DNA from: Corallococcus coralloides DSM 2259
GTDB lineage: Bacteria; Myxococcota; Myxococcia; Myxococcales; Myxococcaceae
DNA: 64,000 bases
Assembly (NCBI RefSeq): GCF_000255295.1
Contig: NC_017030.1
Location: 9,150,328-9,214,327, forward strand
Reading direction: 5' to 3'
Shown here: piece by piece, positions 41,035 to 49,798 of the stretch
How the letters are laid out: every line of letters begins with the position of its first letter
Position numbering within the stretch: the first letter of the stretch is position 1
Made by a program: the position numbers and the translations under genes
Notes under the pieces: generated by a model
The model's database searches: none
Told to the model about the DNA's origin: nothing
The model's input: only the letters and a program-made list of their open reading frames with translations

Positions 41035-41265
41035 TCAGTCCTCCTTGCCGTCCGGGTTCGACGCGGCCAGCTTGCGCAGCTTCGCGGCGAAGGGGCTCTC
41101 GCCGTTCACCGGCAGCGGGCCGCCGGCCATGCGCTGGCGGCGATCCATGGCCAGGGGGCCTTCAGGAGGACCTTCCAGGGCTTCCTTCTCGAAGCGGTCC
41201 TGGCCGCCCAGCACCCGTCCCACGGGACGGGAACCACCGACGCGACGAAAGGGATCCACGGACAT
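41035..41265 (-). CDS. Small hypothetical protein (76 aa)
   Basis: A hydrophilic protein rich in Gly, Pro, Arg and Glu, with no cysteine, signal or membrane segment. The ATG at 41265 has GGAGG nine bases upstream, which is the main support for it being real. The C-terminal part SPFAAKLRKLAASNPDGKED looks helical. It lies between the SDR and the E2-like gene. Unrecognised; could be a small regulator or a spurious call. Confidence 0.55.
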   Translation of the reverse strand: MSVDPFRRVGGSRPVGRVLGGQDRFEKEALEGPPEGPLAMDRRQRMAGGPLPVNGESPFAAKLRKLAASNPDGKED

Positions 41266-41294
41266 GGTGCCGACCTCCAGATGACGGCCCCTTT

Positions 41295-42137
41295 CTACCG
41301 CGCTTCGGTCCCCGGTGCATCCCACCCCCGGGGATCCTCCAGCGCGCCGCCGATGTGCCGGAGCACCCGCGCGGCCAGGTCCACGTCGATGAGGCGCGCG
41401 TCCCAGGTGCAGGTGAGCGTCATGGCCTTGCCGGGCACCAGCGCCCCGTCCCGCACCACGGGCACGTCCCGCACGAGCCCGGGCGCCAGCAGGAGCGGCA
41501 CGCGGGTGTAGGGCACCATCGCGACGAAGCCCCGCTCCAGCCCCAGCGAGCCCAGGTTCGTCACCGCCACGGAGCCGAACGGGTCGAACGGCATGCCCAC
41601 CCGGCGCAGGTCCACGTTCAGGCCGTACCAGACGAAGGACAGCAGCCGCAGCGCGGGGCCCATCAGCCAGCCGGGCAACAGCGACGAGCGGCGCTTGCCC
41701 CGCTCAATCTCCACGTCCTCGCGGGCGCGGACCCGCGACACCCGCGCCTCCATGGCGTCCGCCAATACCTCCAGCGACTTCTGGTCCGCGCGGTGCACGG
41801 TGGCGGTGGTCAGGTCCACGCGCGACGCGCCGCTCGCCGGCTGCACCACCAGCACGCAGACGCCCACGTCCTCGCGCAGCCACGGGCGCTGGCCGCGCAG
41901 CACGACGTTGGCCTCCGGGTAGCGTCGCAGCGCGTCCGCCGCGGCCTTCGCCACCAGGTGCGTCACCGTCAGGCGCCGGCCGGTGAGCGTGCGGTGCGTG
42001 GCCATGAACGCGAGCGCCGGCTCCATGCGGACCTCCAGCGCAGCGTAGGCGGTGGGGTCTCGGGGCGCGCGCCACGTCCCCAGCGCGAGCTTGCGCAGGG
42101 CACTGGCCGGGGACGCGGGATGGAGGTCCAGGTTCAT
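41295..42137 (-). CDS. E2-type 2-oxoacid dehydrogenase acyltransferase domain lacking catalytic His
   Basis: A 280-residue protein with the chloramphenicol acetyltransferase-like fold of dihydrolipoyl acyltransferases. It has the core patterns RRLTVTHLVAKAAADALRRYP, DPFGSVAVTNLGSLGLERGF and the terminal block TLTCTWDARLIDVDLAARVL. The terminal block normally reads DHRxxDG with the catalytic His; here it is DARLIDV, so His is Ala and Gly is Val. Lipoyl and E3-binding domains are absent. It is therefore unlikely to be a functioning E2 and may have been repurposed, or act in lipid or wax metabolism as other CAT-fold proteins do. The ATG at 42137 is chosen because the upstream in-frame part overlaps the divergent gene's promoter. 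Confidence 0.82.
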   Translation of the reverse strand: MNLDLHPASPASALRKLALGTWRAPRDPTAYAALEVRMEPALAFMATHRTLTGRRLTVTHLVAKAAADALRRYPEANVVLRGQRPWLREDVGVCVLVVQPASGASRVDLTTATVHRADQKSLEVLADAMEARVSRVRAREDVEIERGKRRSSLLPGWLMGPALRLLSFVWYGLNVDLRRVGMPFDPFGSVAVTNLGSLGLERGFVAMVPYTRVPLLLAPGLVRDVPVVRDGALVPGKAMTLTCTWDARLIDVDLAARVLRHIGGALEDPRGWDAPGTEAR

Positions 42138-42248
42138 GGAAGGTTTCTCAAGCCTTTGCACGGCGGGAGGACCGCGCGCAACCGGGACGGGCACCTGTTA
42201 GACATTGGCCCCAGCGCCCTTCCCTCCCGCCCTCCGAGGCCCCTCCCC

Positions 42249-43172
42249 ATGAGCACCCTCGCCCTGGTCCTGTCCCTGGCATTACAGGCCTCACCGCCCG
42301 CGAAGCCGCTTCCGAAGCCCGCCGCGCAGGCGGAGAAGAAGGCCCCCTCGGAGGACGTCGCCGCCGCCACCCAGGCGTGGCACGCCGAACGGCTGAAACA
42401 CCTGCAATCGCCGGACGGCTGGCTGACGCTGGTGGGGCTCACCTGGCTGAAGGAGGGCGAGCAGACGGCCGGCTCCGCGCCCGACAGCGCCGTGCCGCTG
42501 CCCTCTCCGGCGCCGGCCCAGGCGGGGACCTTCGTGCGCAAGGGCAACAGCGTGAGCTTCCAGCCCGCGCCGGGGGTGGCCTTCACGCTGGAGGGCAAGC
42601 CCTTCACGGGCGGCGCGCTGAAGACAGACGAGCAGGGCGCGCCGGACGTGGTGCGCCTGGGCACCGTGAGCTTCCAGATCATCCTGAGGAAGGACCGGCT
42701 GGGCGTGCGGGTGAAGGATTCGGAGGCGGCGGCGCGCAAGCAGTTCCACGGCATCCCCATGTATCCGGCCAGCGCGGACTGGAAGGTGGAGGCGAAGCTG
42801 GTGCCGGACGACAAGCCGCGCATGATCAGCGTGCCGACGGTGCTGGGCCATGCGGAGGAGATGAAGTCCGCCGGCACGCTCGTCTTCACGGTGGCGGGCA
42901 AGGAGTACCGCCTGACGCCCGTGGGGGAGGAGGGAGACGGAGAGCTGTTCATCGTCTTCGGCGACGAGACGAACCGCGACACGACCTACGGCGCCGGCCG
43001 CTTCCTCGAAGCACCGCTGCCGGACAAGGACGGGCGCGTCGTGCTGGACTTCAACCGCGCCTACAACCCGCCGTGCGCCTTCTCGCGCTTCGCCACCTGC
43101 CCGCTGCCTCCGCGCGGCAACCGCCTGCACCTGCGCGTGGAGGCCGGTGAGAAGCGCGCGGGAGAGCACTGA
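42249..43172 (+). CDS. DUF1684 exported protein
   Basis: A 307-residue protein with a short hydrophobic start (LALVLSLALQA) that may be a signal peptide, then a Lys/Ala/Pro-rich linker. The rest is DUF1684: WLTLVGLTWLKEGEQTAGS near the start of the domain, and the very conserved FIVFGDETNRDTTYGAGRFL, VVLDFNRAYNPPCAFSRFA and TCPLPPRGNRLHLRVEAGEK at the end. The family's function is unknown; it is widespread in Bacteroidetes and myxobacteria. The ATG at 42249 follows a C-rich stretch without an obvious ribosome-binding site, but it begins the hydrophobic segment. A hairpin terminator follows. Confidence 0.88.
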   Translation: MSTLALVLSLALQASPPAKPLPKPAAQAEKKAPSEDVAAATQAWHAERLKHLQSPDGWLTLVGLTWLKEGEQTAGSAPDSAVPLPSPAPAQAGTFVRKGNSVSFQPAPGVAFTLEGKPFTGGALKTDEQGAPDVVRLGTVSFQIILRKDRLGVRVKDSEAAARKQFHGIPMYPASADWKVEAKLVPDDKPRMISVPTVLGHAEEMKSAGTLVFTVAGKEYRLTPVGEEGDGELFIVFGDETNRDTTYGAGRFLEAPLPDKDGRVVLDFNRAYNPPCAFSRFATCPLPPRGNRLHLRVEAGEKRAGEH

Positions 43173-43187
43173 CCCCTCGAAATGCCT

Positions 43188-43220
43188 CCGCCCGCTTCCC
43201 TCCAGGAGGGAAACGGGCGG
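43188..43220. terminator. Bidirectional terminator hairpin after DUF1684
   Basis: CCGCCCG (43188-43194) and TTCCCT (43196-43201) pair with AGGGAA (43207-43212) and CGGGCGG (43214-43220), with one C-A mismatch and a 5-base loop. It lies between convergent genes, 16 bp after one stop and 27 bp before the other. Confidence 0.65.
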
Positions 43221-43246
43221 CGTGGGGGTGGCACTCAGGTGAAGCC

Positions 43247-44140
43247 TCAGAGCTGGATGTTCTTCTCCACGTCCGCCATGCGGAAGCGCGCCATCGCCAG
43301 GTTCGCGTTCGCGCGGTGCAGCGCGATGTAGAGGAACAGGCCTTCGCGGGCCGAGAGCGGACGGATGATGTGGTACTGCTCGCCCAGGGTGATGAGCATG
43401 TCCTCGATGCGGTCCTTGATGCCCAGGGCCTTCATCGTCTTCAGCTTGGCGCGCATCACCTCCGTGTTGCCCGCGGCCGCCGCCTCGACGTTGAAGGCCG
43501 CGTTCCCACCGACACTTCCCAGGGTCATCCCGCTGTTGGCATCCGCGAGACAGACCGCGAACGCCCCTTCAATCTTCATCGCCTCTTCCAGCGCCTGCTT
43601 CACGTTCGCCATGGCTTCACCTTCCAGTAGGACGGGGGGACCCGAGGGGGACTGCGACTGCGGAACAGCAGGCTGCGGGGTGTCGGCTGTGAGCTCCGCC
43701 AGGTCGAACGTCAGCTGACTGGAGTAGGAGCGCGGCTGCGGCACGAAGAGCGCCTGCGCCTCCGTCAGCCCGAAGAGCGTCTCCAACTGCGCGGTCACGT
43801 GGTGACACAGCAGGTCGCGCAGCGTGTCGCGCGGCACCAGCCCCCACGCCACCAGCGTCTCGCAGAAGTTGCCGCCGCTCTTGCGGCACTCCGCCATCAC
43901 CTGCTCGACGTCCTCGCGGCTCACCAGCTTCGCGTCGATGAGCGCCGTGGAGAAGCTGCGCGCGCCCGGGCCCGTGAGCACCGTCCACGCCACCTTGCGC
44001 TCCACCACGAAGATGCGTCCGGAGACCGTGGTGGACTTCACCACCACCTCCCCGCCCAGCTTGCTCTCCAGCGCTTCGTTCAACACCGCCCGGACTACCT
44101 GACGGGGCTGGGACACCACGTTTCGAGGAGCCGGGTTCAT
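43247..44140 (-). CDS. DUF4388-like and roadblock/LC7 two-domain protein
   Basis: A 297-residue cytoplasmic protein. Residues ~10-145 resemble the PATAN/DUF4388 type of signalling module (VVVKSTTVSGRIFVVERK, TALIDAKLVSREDVEQV, LRDLLCHHVTAQLETLFGL). A Pro/Ser/Gln linker follows. Residues ~175-297 form a roadblock/LC7 domain (ANVKQALEEAMKIEGAFAVC, DANSGMTLGS, EQYHIIRPL, FLYIALHRANANLAMARF), the fold of MglB, the GAP partner of MglA. It may regulate an MglA-like GTPase; none is adjacent, but one lies at 1307-2032 in this window. The ATG at 44140 is chosen because the longer in-frame extension enters an AT-richer promoter region. The upstream gap has 413 bp. Confidence 0.85.
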   Translation of the reverse strand: MNPAPRNVVSQPRQVVRAVLNEALESKLGGEVVVKSTTVSGRIFVVERKVAWTVLTGPGARSFSTALIDAKLVSREDVEQVMAECRKSGGNFCETLVAWGLVPRDTLRDLLCHHVTAQLETLFGLTEAQALFVPQPRSYSSQLTFDLAELTADTPQPAVPQSQSPSGPPVLLEGEAMANVKQALEEAMKIEGAFAVCLADANSGMTLGSVGGNAAFNVEAAAAGNTEVMRAKLKTMKALGIKDRIEDMLITLGEQYHIIRPLSAREGLFLYIALHRANANLAMARFRMADVEKNIQL

Positions 44141-44553
44141 GCGGGAGTCCACAGTGACCGCCAGTGATGGCGCGGTTCGTCGAGGGGGCGGGGCGGTCGC
44201 AACAATAAGCAATGGGACTGCACAATGGCAACCCAGCTGTAAAATTCGGGAATTGGATGACTCCCCTGGGGTTGGTGAAACCCCGTACAAACGTCTGAGT
44301 GTCTTGTAGCGAAGAACCAAAGACAACGGAACAATTCCAGAACAGCAAAAACCCGACGCATGCGTCCGACAGCGCAATGCGTCGAGGGGATGAGGGGTTG
44401 TCCCGCCAACATCTTCCCTCTGGAAACGGGGGCAGGCAGGGGCATCCCGCGGGGGAAATCCGTTCCGTCGCGCGGCACGTAGAAGCCCCCAGAGCGCGTG
44501 AAGCACCCTGGGGGCCCGGGTCCTGTTGGACCATGTTCCGCCCTGTTGGCGGT
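44141..44553. other. 413-bp intergenic region with palindrome and small hairpin
   Basis: This gap is AT-richer than its surroundings and lacks a supportable gene. It contains a 6-bp hairpin (GGGGTT at 44268-44273 with AACCCC at 44279-44284), a perfect 12-bp palindrome GACGCATGCGTC at 44355-44366 with a half-copy AATGCGTCGA shortly after, and a terminator-like hairpin at 44485-44515. It must hold the promoter of the roadblock-domain gene. Confidence 0.6.
44485..44515 (-). terminator. Hairpin downstream of the DJ-1/PfpI gene
   Basis: GCCCCCAG (44485-44492) pairs with CTGGGGGC (44508-44515) across 15 bases, about 40 bp beyond the PfpI-like stop. On the minus strand it is followed by TTCT. This is a moderate terminator candidate. 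Confidence 0.5.
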
Positions 44554-45132
44554 TCAGTGCACTGGGGGTGCGCGGTCCGCGGTGGCTTCCGGGGCCAGAG
44601 GCGACTCCAGACGTGGGGCGATGCCGTCCTTCAGCTGGCGCAGCACGGCGGCGCAGAAGGCCTCCAGGTCATCCGGCTTGCGGGACGTGATGAGGTTGCC
44701 GTCCTCCACCACCTGGCGGTCCACCCAGCGCGCGCCGGCGTTGATGAGGTCCGTCTTGAGGGAGGGGAACGAGGTGACGGTGCGCTCGTCCGCGATGTCC
44801 GCCTCCACCAGCATCCACGGCGCGTGGCACACGGCGGCGATGGGCTTGTCCGCCTTGAAGAAGTCGCGCACGAAGCCGACCATGCCGATGTCCATGCGCA
44901 GGTGGTCCGGCGAGTAGCCGCCGGGAATCACCAGCGCGGCGAAGTCCGCGGCCTTCACCTCCTTCACCGCCTTCTCCGTGCGGAGCTCCGCGCCCTTCTT
45001 CCCCTTGAGCGTCTTGCCGGCCTCCACGCCGATGATGATGGGCTCGTGGCCCGCCTGCTTGAGCTTGTCGTAGGGGACCTGGAACTCGGAGTCCTCGAAG
45101 TCATTCGCCACGATGAATGCGATGCGCGCCAT
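44554..45132 (-). CDS. DJ-1/PfpI-family protein (YhbO-like)
   Basis: A 192-residue class I glutamine amidotransferase-like protein. Catalytic Cys102-His103 are in AAVCHAPWMLVEAD, and the conserved acidic FEDSEF (Glu16 region) is near the N-terminus. LVIPGGYSPDHLR is the usual loop before the nucleophile elbow. Members act as deglycases/chaperones or proteases protecting against carbonyl and heat stress. Length equals YhbO/PfpI plus ~20 Pro/Ala-rich residues. The ATG at 45132 is the family start (MARIAFIVANDFEDSE). It is divergent from the sugar dehydrogenase gene with 165 bp between starts. Confidence 0.93.
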   Translation of the reverse strand: MARIAFIVANDFEDSEFQVPYDKLKQAGHEPIIIGVEAGKTLKGKKGAELRTEKAVKEVKAADFAALVIPGGYSPDHLRMDIGMVGFVRDFFKADKPIAAVCHAPWMLVEADIADERTVTSFPSLKTDLINAGARWVDRQVVEDGNLITSRKPDDLEAFCAAVLRQLKDGIAPRLESPLAPEATADRAPPVH

Positions 45133-45297
45133 GGAACTGCCTCCCGCTGGGCATTGGTGTCGTTGAACCCGCCCGAGCAAGGTGCCCACGACAGGGACCG
45201 CGACAACGCCACCCGGCACCGTCTTCCAGTCCCGAATGCGCTCGGCTGCCCCCCTTCCAGGTCGGTAGGCCGCGTTCACCAACGCTAGATTGTCGCC

Positions 45298-46470
45298 ATG
45301 CGCTCCCGACGCCTGCTCCTGTCCGCCCTCGTGGTGCTCACCGCCTCCGCCTCCGCCTGCCGCAAGAGCCAGGCGCAGGGGACGGCCTCCGCCGCGGACT
45401 GCATCCTGATGGAGGACGGCTGGGGCCAGGACGGCAGCGTGCCCGTCACCGTGGACGTGGTGGCGGAAGGGCTGGAGGTCCCCTGGGGCGTGGCCTTCCT
45501 GCCGGGCCAGGACGGGGACGCGCTGATCACCGAGCGGCCCGGCCGCGTGCGGTTGTTGCGCGGAGGCCAGCTGCAGCCCGGGGCCGTGGCCACGCTGCCC
45601 CTGACGGCGAACGGCGAGGGCGGCCTGCTGGGCATCGCCGTGCACCCGGACTTCGCGACGAACCGGCGGTTCTACCTCTACGTCACCACCCAGGCGGACG
45701 GGAAGGCGCAGAACCGGGTGGAGCGCTGGACGCTGTCACCGGACGGCACGAGCGCGACCTTCGAGCGCGTCATCTTCGGCGACATCCCTTCCGCGAAGTA
45801 CCACGACGGCGGGCGGCTGCGCTTCGGGCCGGACGGCATGCTGTACGTGGGCACGGGTGACTCCCGCGACCCGGACCTGTCCCAGGACGTGGCCAGCCCC
45901 GCGGGCAAGCTGCTCCGCCTGACGCCGGACGGGGCGGTGCCCCAGGACAATCCCTTTCCGAACTCGCCTGCGTTCCTGCTGGGCGTGCGCAACACGCAAG
46001 GCTTTGACTGGAAGGACGCCACCACGCTGTACCTCACCGACCACGGCCCCAGCGGCGAGACGATGCGCTTCGGCCACGACGAGGTGAACGTGGTGAAGGC
46101 AGGCGACAACCTGGGCTGGCCCGGCATCTACTCGTGCGAGACGCAGAGCGGGCGCATCACCCCGTCGCTCACCTTCGACGACGCCGCGCCCCCGGGCGGC
46201 GCCGCCGTCTACACGGGCAGCGCGATTCCGGAGTGGAAGGGCTCACTGCTCGTGGGCACGCTCAAGTCCAAGCACCTGCACCGGGTGGAGTTCGACGCTC
46301 GGCAGCCCCACCGTGTGACCCGGCACGAGGTGTACCTGCGCGATACGTATGGCCGCCTGCGCGACGTGCTGATGGGCCCCGACGGCCACCTGTACGTCAC
46401 CACCAGCAACTGCGACGGCCGGGGCGAGTGCGGCCCGAAGAAGGACCTGCTCCTGCGCGTCCGGCGTTAG
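45298..46470 (+). CDS. PQQ-dependent soluble sugar dehydrogenase-like lipoprotein
   Basis: A 390-residue six-bladed propeller enzyme of the GDH-B/YliI type, which oxidises aldoses in the periplasm using PQQ. A lipoprotein signal ends at a Cys near residue 21 (ASASAC). Family blocks are VPWGVAFLPGQDG, ALITERPGRVRLLRGG, GIAVHPDFATNRRFYLY, the active-site YHDGGRLRFGPDGMLYVGTG (His is the likely base), and GVRNTQGFDW. Cysteines in YSCETQSG and SNCDGRGECGPK may bind each other. The ATG at 45298 starts the signal peptide. Its stop shares bases with the convergent ABC permease stop. PQQ synthesis genes are not in the window. Confidence 0.92.
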   Translation: MRSRRLLLSALVVLTASASACRKSQAQGTASAADCILMEDGWGQDGSVPVTVDVVAEGLEVPWGVAFLPGQDGDALITERPGRVRLLRGGQLQPGAVATLPLTANGEGGLLGIAVHPDFATNRRFYLYVTTQADGKAQNRVERWTLSPDGTSATFERVIFGDIPSAKYHDGGRLRFGPDGMLYVGTGDSRDPDLSQDVASPAGKLLRLTPDGAVPQDNPFPNSPAFLLGVRNTQGFDWKDATTLYLTDHGPSGETMRFGHDEVNVVKAGDNLGWPGIYSCETQSGRITPSLTFDDAAPPGGAAVYTGSAIPEWKGSLLVGTLKSKHLHRVEFDARQPHRVTRHEVYLRDTYGRLRDVLMGPDGHLYVTTSNCDGRGECGPKKDLLLRVRR

Positions 46471-47270
46471 CTCACGCTCTCCGCGCTGTAGCGGGCCAAG
46501 AGGCCCGTGCGCACCGCGTAGCGGTAGACCCGCTGGAACACCCAGCCCGCCAGCACGATGTCCAGCAGCGCCAGCGCGAAGCCCCAGCCGAGCGTGGCGC
46601 CGGAGAACTCGCCGCCGGCCACCAGCGTGCGCACGCCCTCGAAGACGTAGGACGGGGGCAGCAGCTTCGCCACCCACTGCATCCACTCCGGCAGCGTGGA
46701 CAGCGGGTAGAAGACGCCCACGAACGGGGACAGCAGGCTGGGGATGGGCCAGACGAACCACTCGGACGCGGGGCCCAACCTCAGCACCATCGCGCTGCTG
46801 AGGATGCCCAGCGCGATGCCGAAGAGGAACAGCACCATCACGAAGGGGATGAACATCGCCCCGTAGGCGGCGAAGGACAGGCCGAACACCGTGGTGGACA
46901 AGAGCAGCATGACGACGAGGCCAATGGCGCTGGTCGCGATGCTCGTCACCACCAGGCCGCCCACGTACTCCGGCAGCGTGAGCGGCGTGGCGAAGACGTT
47001 GAGGAAGTTGCGCGACCAGACGTCCTCGAAGAAGCCCGTCGTCAGCCCCTGCATCACGCGCGCGAAGAAGTCCCAGAGCAGCACCGCGCCCAGCAGCGCC
47101 GGCACGAAGTCGTAGCCGGAGGACGTCACCTCGTTGAGGTACCGGGTCATGAAGCCCCACAGCACCATGTCCACGGCCACCCAGGCGAACAGCGGCACCA
47201 CGCGCGCGAAGTTGCCCTTGTAGAGATAGAACTGGCGCAGCGCGATGCCCGCGACGTGGTTCAGGTTCAT
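46467..47270 (-). CDS. ABC-2 type transporter permease
   Basis: A 267-residue inner-membrane permease with six hydrophobic segments. Examples are VVPLFAWVAVDMVLWGFM, ALLGAVLLWDFFARV and LVVMLLLSTTVFGLSF. The C-terminal part contains the family pattern SPFVGVFYPLSTLPEWMQWV then LLPPSYVFEGVRTLV, found in DrrB/NodJ-like exporters. It overlaps the upstream ATPase gene by four bases (ATGA at 47267-47270), so the two form one exporter. The ATG at 47270 is the coupled start. Substrate unknown: drug, lipid or polysaccharide are possible. Its stop TAA shares a TTAG with the convergent dehydrogenase. Confidence 0.9.
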   Translation of the reverse strand: MNLNHVAGIALRQFYLYKGNFARVVPLFAWVAVDMVLWGFMTRYLNEVTSSGYDFVPALLGAVLLWDFFARVMQGLTTGFFEDVWSRNFLNVFATPLTLPEYVGGLVVTSIATSAIGLVVMLLLSTTVFGLSFAAYGAMFIPFVMVLFLFGIALGILSSAMVLRLGPASEWFVWPIPSLLSPFVGVFYPLSTLPEWMQWVAKLLPPSYVFEGVRTLVAGGEFSGATLGWGFALALLDIVLAGWVFQRVYRYAVRTGLLARYSAESVS

Positions 47271-48037
47271 GGCGCTTCGTTCCTCTCCAGGGCCAGCGGC
47301 TCGTTGGCCACGGCGATGAACAGCTCCTCCAGCGTGGCCTTGCCGTGCTCGCGCGGCAGCGTCTTCGGGTCGCCCTCCAGCAGCACCCGGCCGCGCGCCA
47401 GGAAGAGGACGCGGTCGCAGACGGACTCCACCTCGTACATGTTGTGGGACGTCCACAGCACGCTGCTGTTGCCACTGGCGGCGAAGGCCTTGATGCGGGT
47501 GCGGATGTCCAGCGCGGTGGCCGGGTCCAGCGACGCGGTGGGTTCATCCAGCAGCAGCAGGCGCGGCTCGTTGAGCATGGCCTTGGCCAGGGACACGCGC
47601 GTCTGCTCGCCGGAGGACAGCACGCCGCACTTGGTGTCGCGGAAGCGCTTGAGGTCGTACTCCTCCAGCAGCGTCTCGATGCGGGCGGACAGCCCCTTCA
47701 CGCCGTAGATGAGGCCGAAGACGCGCAGGTTCTGGGCCACGGTGAGGTTGCCGGGCAGGGGCGCGTAGACGGCGGCGAAGTTGGTGCGGGACAGCGCCTT
47801 CACCCGGTGGGTCTCCAGGTCCGTGCCTTCGATGGCGATGGTGCCGGAGGTGGGCTGGAGCACGCCCAGGAGCATGTTGATGGTGGTGCTCTTGCCCGCG
47901 CCGTTGGGGCCCAAAAGGCCCACGATTTCGCGGCGGCGCACGTGGAAGGAGATGCCGTCCACGGCCGTGTGGGCGCCGTAGGTCTTGCGCAGGGCCGTGA
48001 CGGAGAGCACCAGGGTGTCCAGCGAGCCGGATTTCAT
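47267..48037 (-). CDS. ABC transporter ATP-binding protein
   Basis: A 256-residue ABC ATPase, DrrA/NodI-like, powering the coupled permease. Walker A is GLLGPNGAGKSTTINML near residue 42, the Q-loop region is NFAAVYAPLPGNLTV, the signature is LSSGEQTRVSLAKA (LSSGE in place of LSGGQ), Walker B is LLLLDEPTASLD and the switch is TSHNMYEVE. The ATG at 48037 is immediately followed by the family start. In-frame codons upstream run through the divergent antiporter's promoter area and were rejected. Confidence 0.94.
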   Translation of the reverse strand: MKSGSLDTLVLSVTALRKTYGAHTAVDGISFHVRRREIVGLLGPNGAGKSTTINMLLGVLQPTSGTIAIEGTDLETHRVKALSRTNFAAVYAPLPGNLTVAQNLRVFGLIYGVKGLSARIETLLEEYDLKRFRDTKCGVLSSGEQTRVSLAKAMLNEPRLLLLDEPTASLDPATALDIRTRIKAFAASGNSSVLWTSHNMYEVESVCDRVLFLARGRVLLEGDPKTLPREHGKATLEELFIAVANEPLALERNEAP

Positions 48038-48208
48038 CTGGGGTCCCGCTGTACCACGCGGGCGCCGTACCACCAGGGCGCACTTCCAGAGGGAGGAAGG
48101 CAGGCGGGCGGGGCCTCGGGCGTGGCGCTGAAAAGCGGACGGTGCCCGTGCACGGTCCGCGCGAATCTGGAAAGCTTCGCGCCCCTTCCTGGTCCCAGTG
48201 GAGTCGCC

Positions 48209-49798
48209 GTGCTGCTGGAAGTACCTATACTCATCGGCCTGATGGTGGCGGCCATCGCGCTTGCCATCGCCGCCAAGCGGGCCAGCGTGCCGTACAACGT
48301 CGCGCTGGTGCTTGGTGGCCTGCTCATCTCGGTTGCACACCTGCTGCCGGGGGTTCCACCGCTCAACCCCCAGGTGGTCTTCCTCATCTGCCTGCCGCTG
48401 CTGCTCTTCGAGGGCGGCATCATGGCGGACCTCAATGGCATCCGCGCGAACGCGGTCCCCATTGGCCTGCTGTCCACGCTGGGAATGGTGCTCGCCATTG
48501 GCGCCACCGGCGCCGCGCTGCACTGGATGCTGCACCTGGCGTGGGGGCCCGCGCTGCTGCTGGGCGCCATCCTCGCGGTGACGGACACGGTGTCCATCCT
48601 CTACGCCTTCCGCCGTGCGCCGGTGCCCGGGCGGCTGGCGGGCATCATCCAGGGCGAGAGCCTCTTCAACGACGGCACCGCGCTGGTGGCGTACACGGCC
48701 ATCGCGGCGGTGGTGGCGGGCGGCGCGGCGCCGTCGCTGGGCTCCTTGAGCGGCCATGTGCTGCTCGCGTCGGTGGGTGGCGCGGTGGTGGGCCTGGCGC
48801 TGGGCCTGCTGGGCGGCTTCATCATCCGGCGCGCGGAGGATCCGCTCGCGGAGATCATGGTGACGACGGCGGTGGCGCTGGCGTCCTACGTGATGGCGGA
48901 AGAGGTGCACCTGTCGGGCGCCATCTCCGCGGTGGTGGCGGGGCTCGCGGTGGGCGTGACGCTGCGGCGGGAGGTGCCGCCGCAGAGCCAGGTGGCCATC
49001 CACTCCTTCTGGGAGTACGCCACCTTCGGCGTCAACACGTTCCTCTTCCTCTCCGTGGGTCTGGACACGCGGCCGGAGGCGCTCCAGGGACACCTGCCGG
49101 GCGTGGGCATCGCGGTGGTGGCGGTGGTGCTGGGGCGCGCGGTGGCCATCTACCTGCCCTTCCTGCTCCTGCGTCTGTTCAAGCCCGCGGAGTCCATTCC
49201 GCTGCGCTGGCAGCACGTGTTCCTGGTGGGCAACATCAAGGGCGCGCTGTCCATCGGTCTGGCGCTGGGCCTTCCGGAGAACACGCCCGCGCGCGAACAG
49301 ATTGTCTCCATCGCGTTCGGCGTCACGCTGGTGTCCATGGTGGGCCAGGGGTTGATGCTCACGGGCGCGCTCAAGGCGCTGGGGCTGTTCCAGCAGGACG
49401 CGGTGGCGCTGGAGATGGCGGAGCAGCGCGGGAAGCTCATCGCCAGCCGCGCGGCGCACGTGGAACTGGAGGCGTTGCATTCCCAGGGCCTGCTGCCGCG
49501 CGCGGCCTATGAGCACCTGCGCAGCGAATACCAGGTGAACATCGCCCGGGCGGAGCGGGAACTGCGGCGCATCAGCGAGCAGCACCTGGCCGAAGGGGCG
49601 AAGGACCTCTTGAGCACGCGGCGGCGGCTCATCGACGCGGAGCGCACGGCGTTGCAGGGCGCGCGGCGCAACGGGCTGATTCCGGAGGGGACGGCGGAGG
49701 AGATGCTGGCGCAGCTGGACGCGCGGATGTTGGACCTGGAGAAGGTGCTGCACGGCGGGCACGCGAACTCGGAAGGCAAGGAGCAGAAGGCGTCATGA
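48209..49798 (+). CDS. CPA1-type cation/proton antiporter with C-terminal helical domain
   Basis: A 529-residue monovalent cation:proton antiporter. About twelve membrane segments cover residues 1-400, with FLICLPLLLFEGGIMADLN and the conserved AILAVTDTVSILYAFRR (the TDP/TDT region), then GESLFNDGTALVAYT with the essential Asn-Asp, and VGNIKGALSIGLALGLP. The last ~130 residues are a soluble, Glu/Arg-rich helical region (ELRRISEQHLAEGAKDLLST) that may bind the regulator. The start GTG at 48209 follows GGAG; an ATG at 48242 within the first membrane segment is less likely. It overlaps the RCK/cNMP gene by ATGA. It should exchange Na+ or K+ for H+ under control of the coupled protein. Confidence 0.92.
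   Translation: MLLEVPILIGLMVAAIALAIAAKRASVPYNVALVLGGLLISVAHLLPGVPPLNPQVVFLICLPLLLFEGGIMADLNGIRANAVPIGLLSTLGMVLAIGATGAALHWMLHLAWGPALLLGAILAVTDTVSILYAFRRAPVPGRLAGIIQGESLFNDGTALVAYTAIAAVVAGGAAPSLGSLSGHVLLASVGGAVVGLALGLLGGFIIRRAEDPLAEIMVTTAVALASYVMAEEVHLSGAISAVVAGLAVGVTLRREVPPQSQVAIHSFWEYATFGVNTFLFLSVGLDTRPEALQGHLPGVGIAVVAVVLGRAVAIYLPFLLLRLFKPAESIPLRWQHVFLVGNIKGALSIGLALGLPENTPAREQIVSIAFGVTLVSMVGQGLMLTGALKALGLFQQDAVALEMAEQRGKLIASRAAHVELEALHSQGLLPRAAYEHLRSEYQVNIARAERELRRISEQHLAEGAKDLLSTRRRLIDAERTALQGARRNGLIPEGTAEEMLAQLDARMLDLEKVLHGGHANSEGKEQKAS

Noticed and set aside
41355..42248. DUF1684 gene extended upstream to 41355
   Set aside because: The extension is antisense to the E2-like gene and His/Arg-rich; the start at 42249 begins the hydrophobic segment.
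47345..48208. Antiporter gene extended upstream to 47345
   Set aside because: It runs antisense through the ABC ATPase; the hydrophobic antiporter core begins right after the GTG at 48209.
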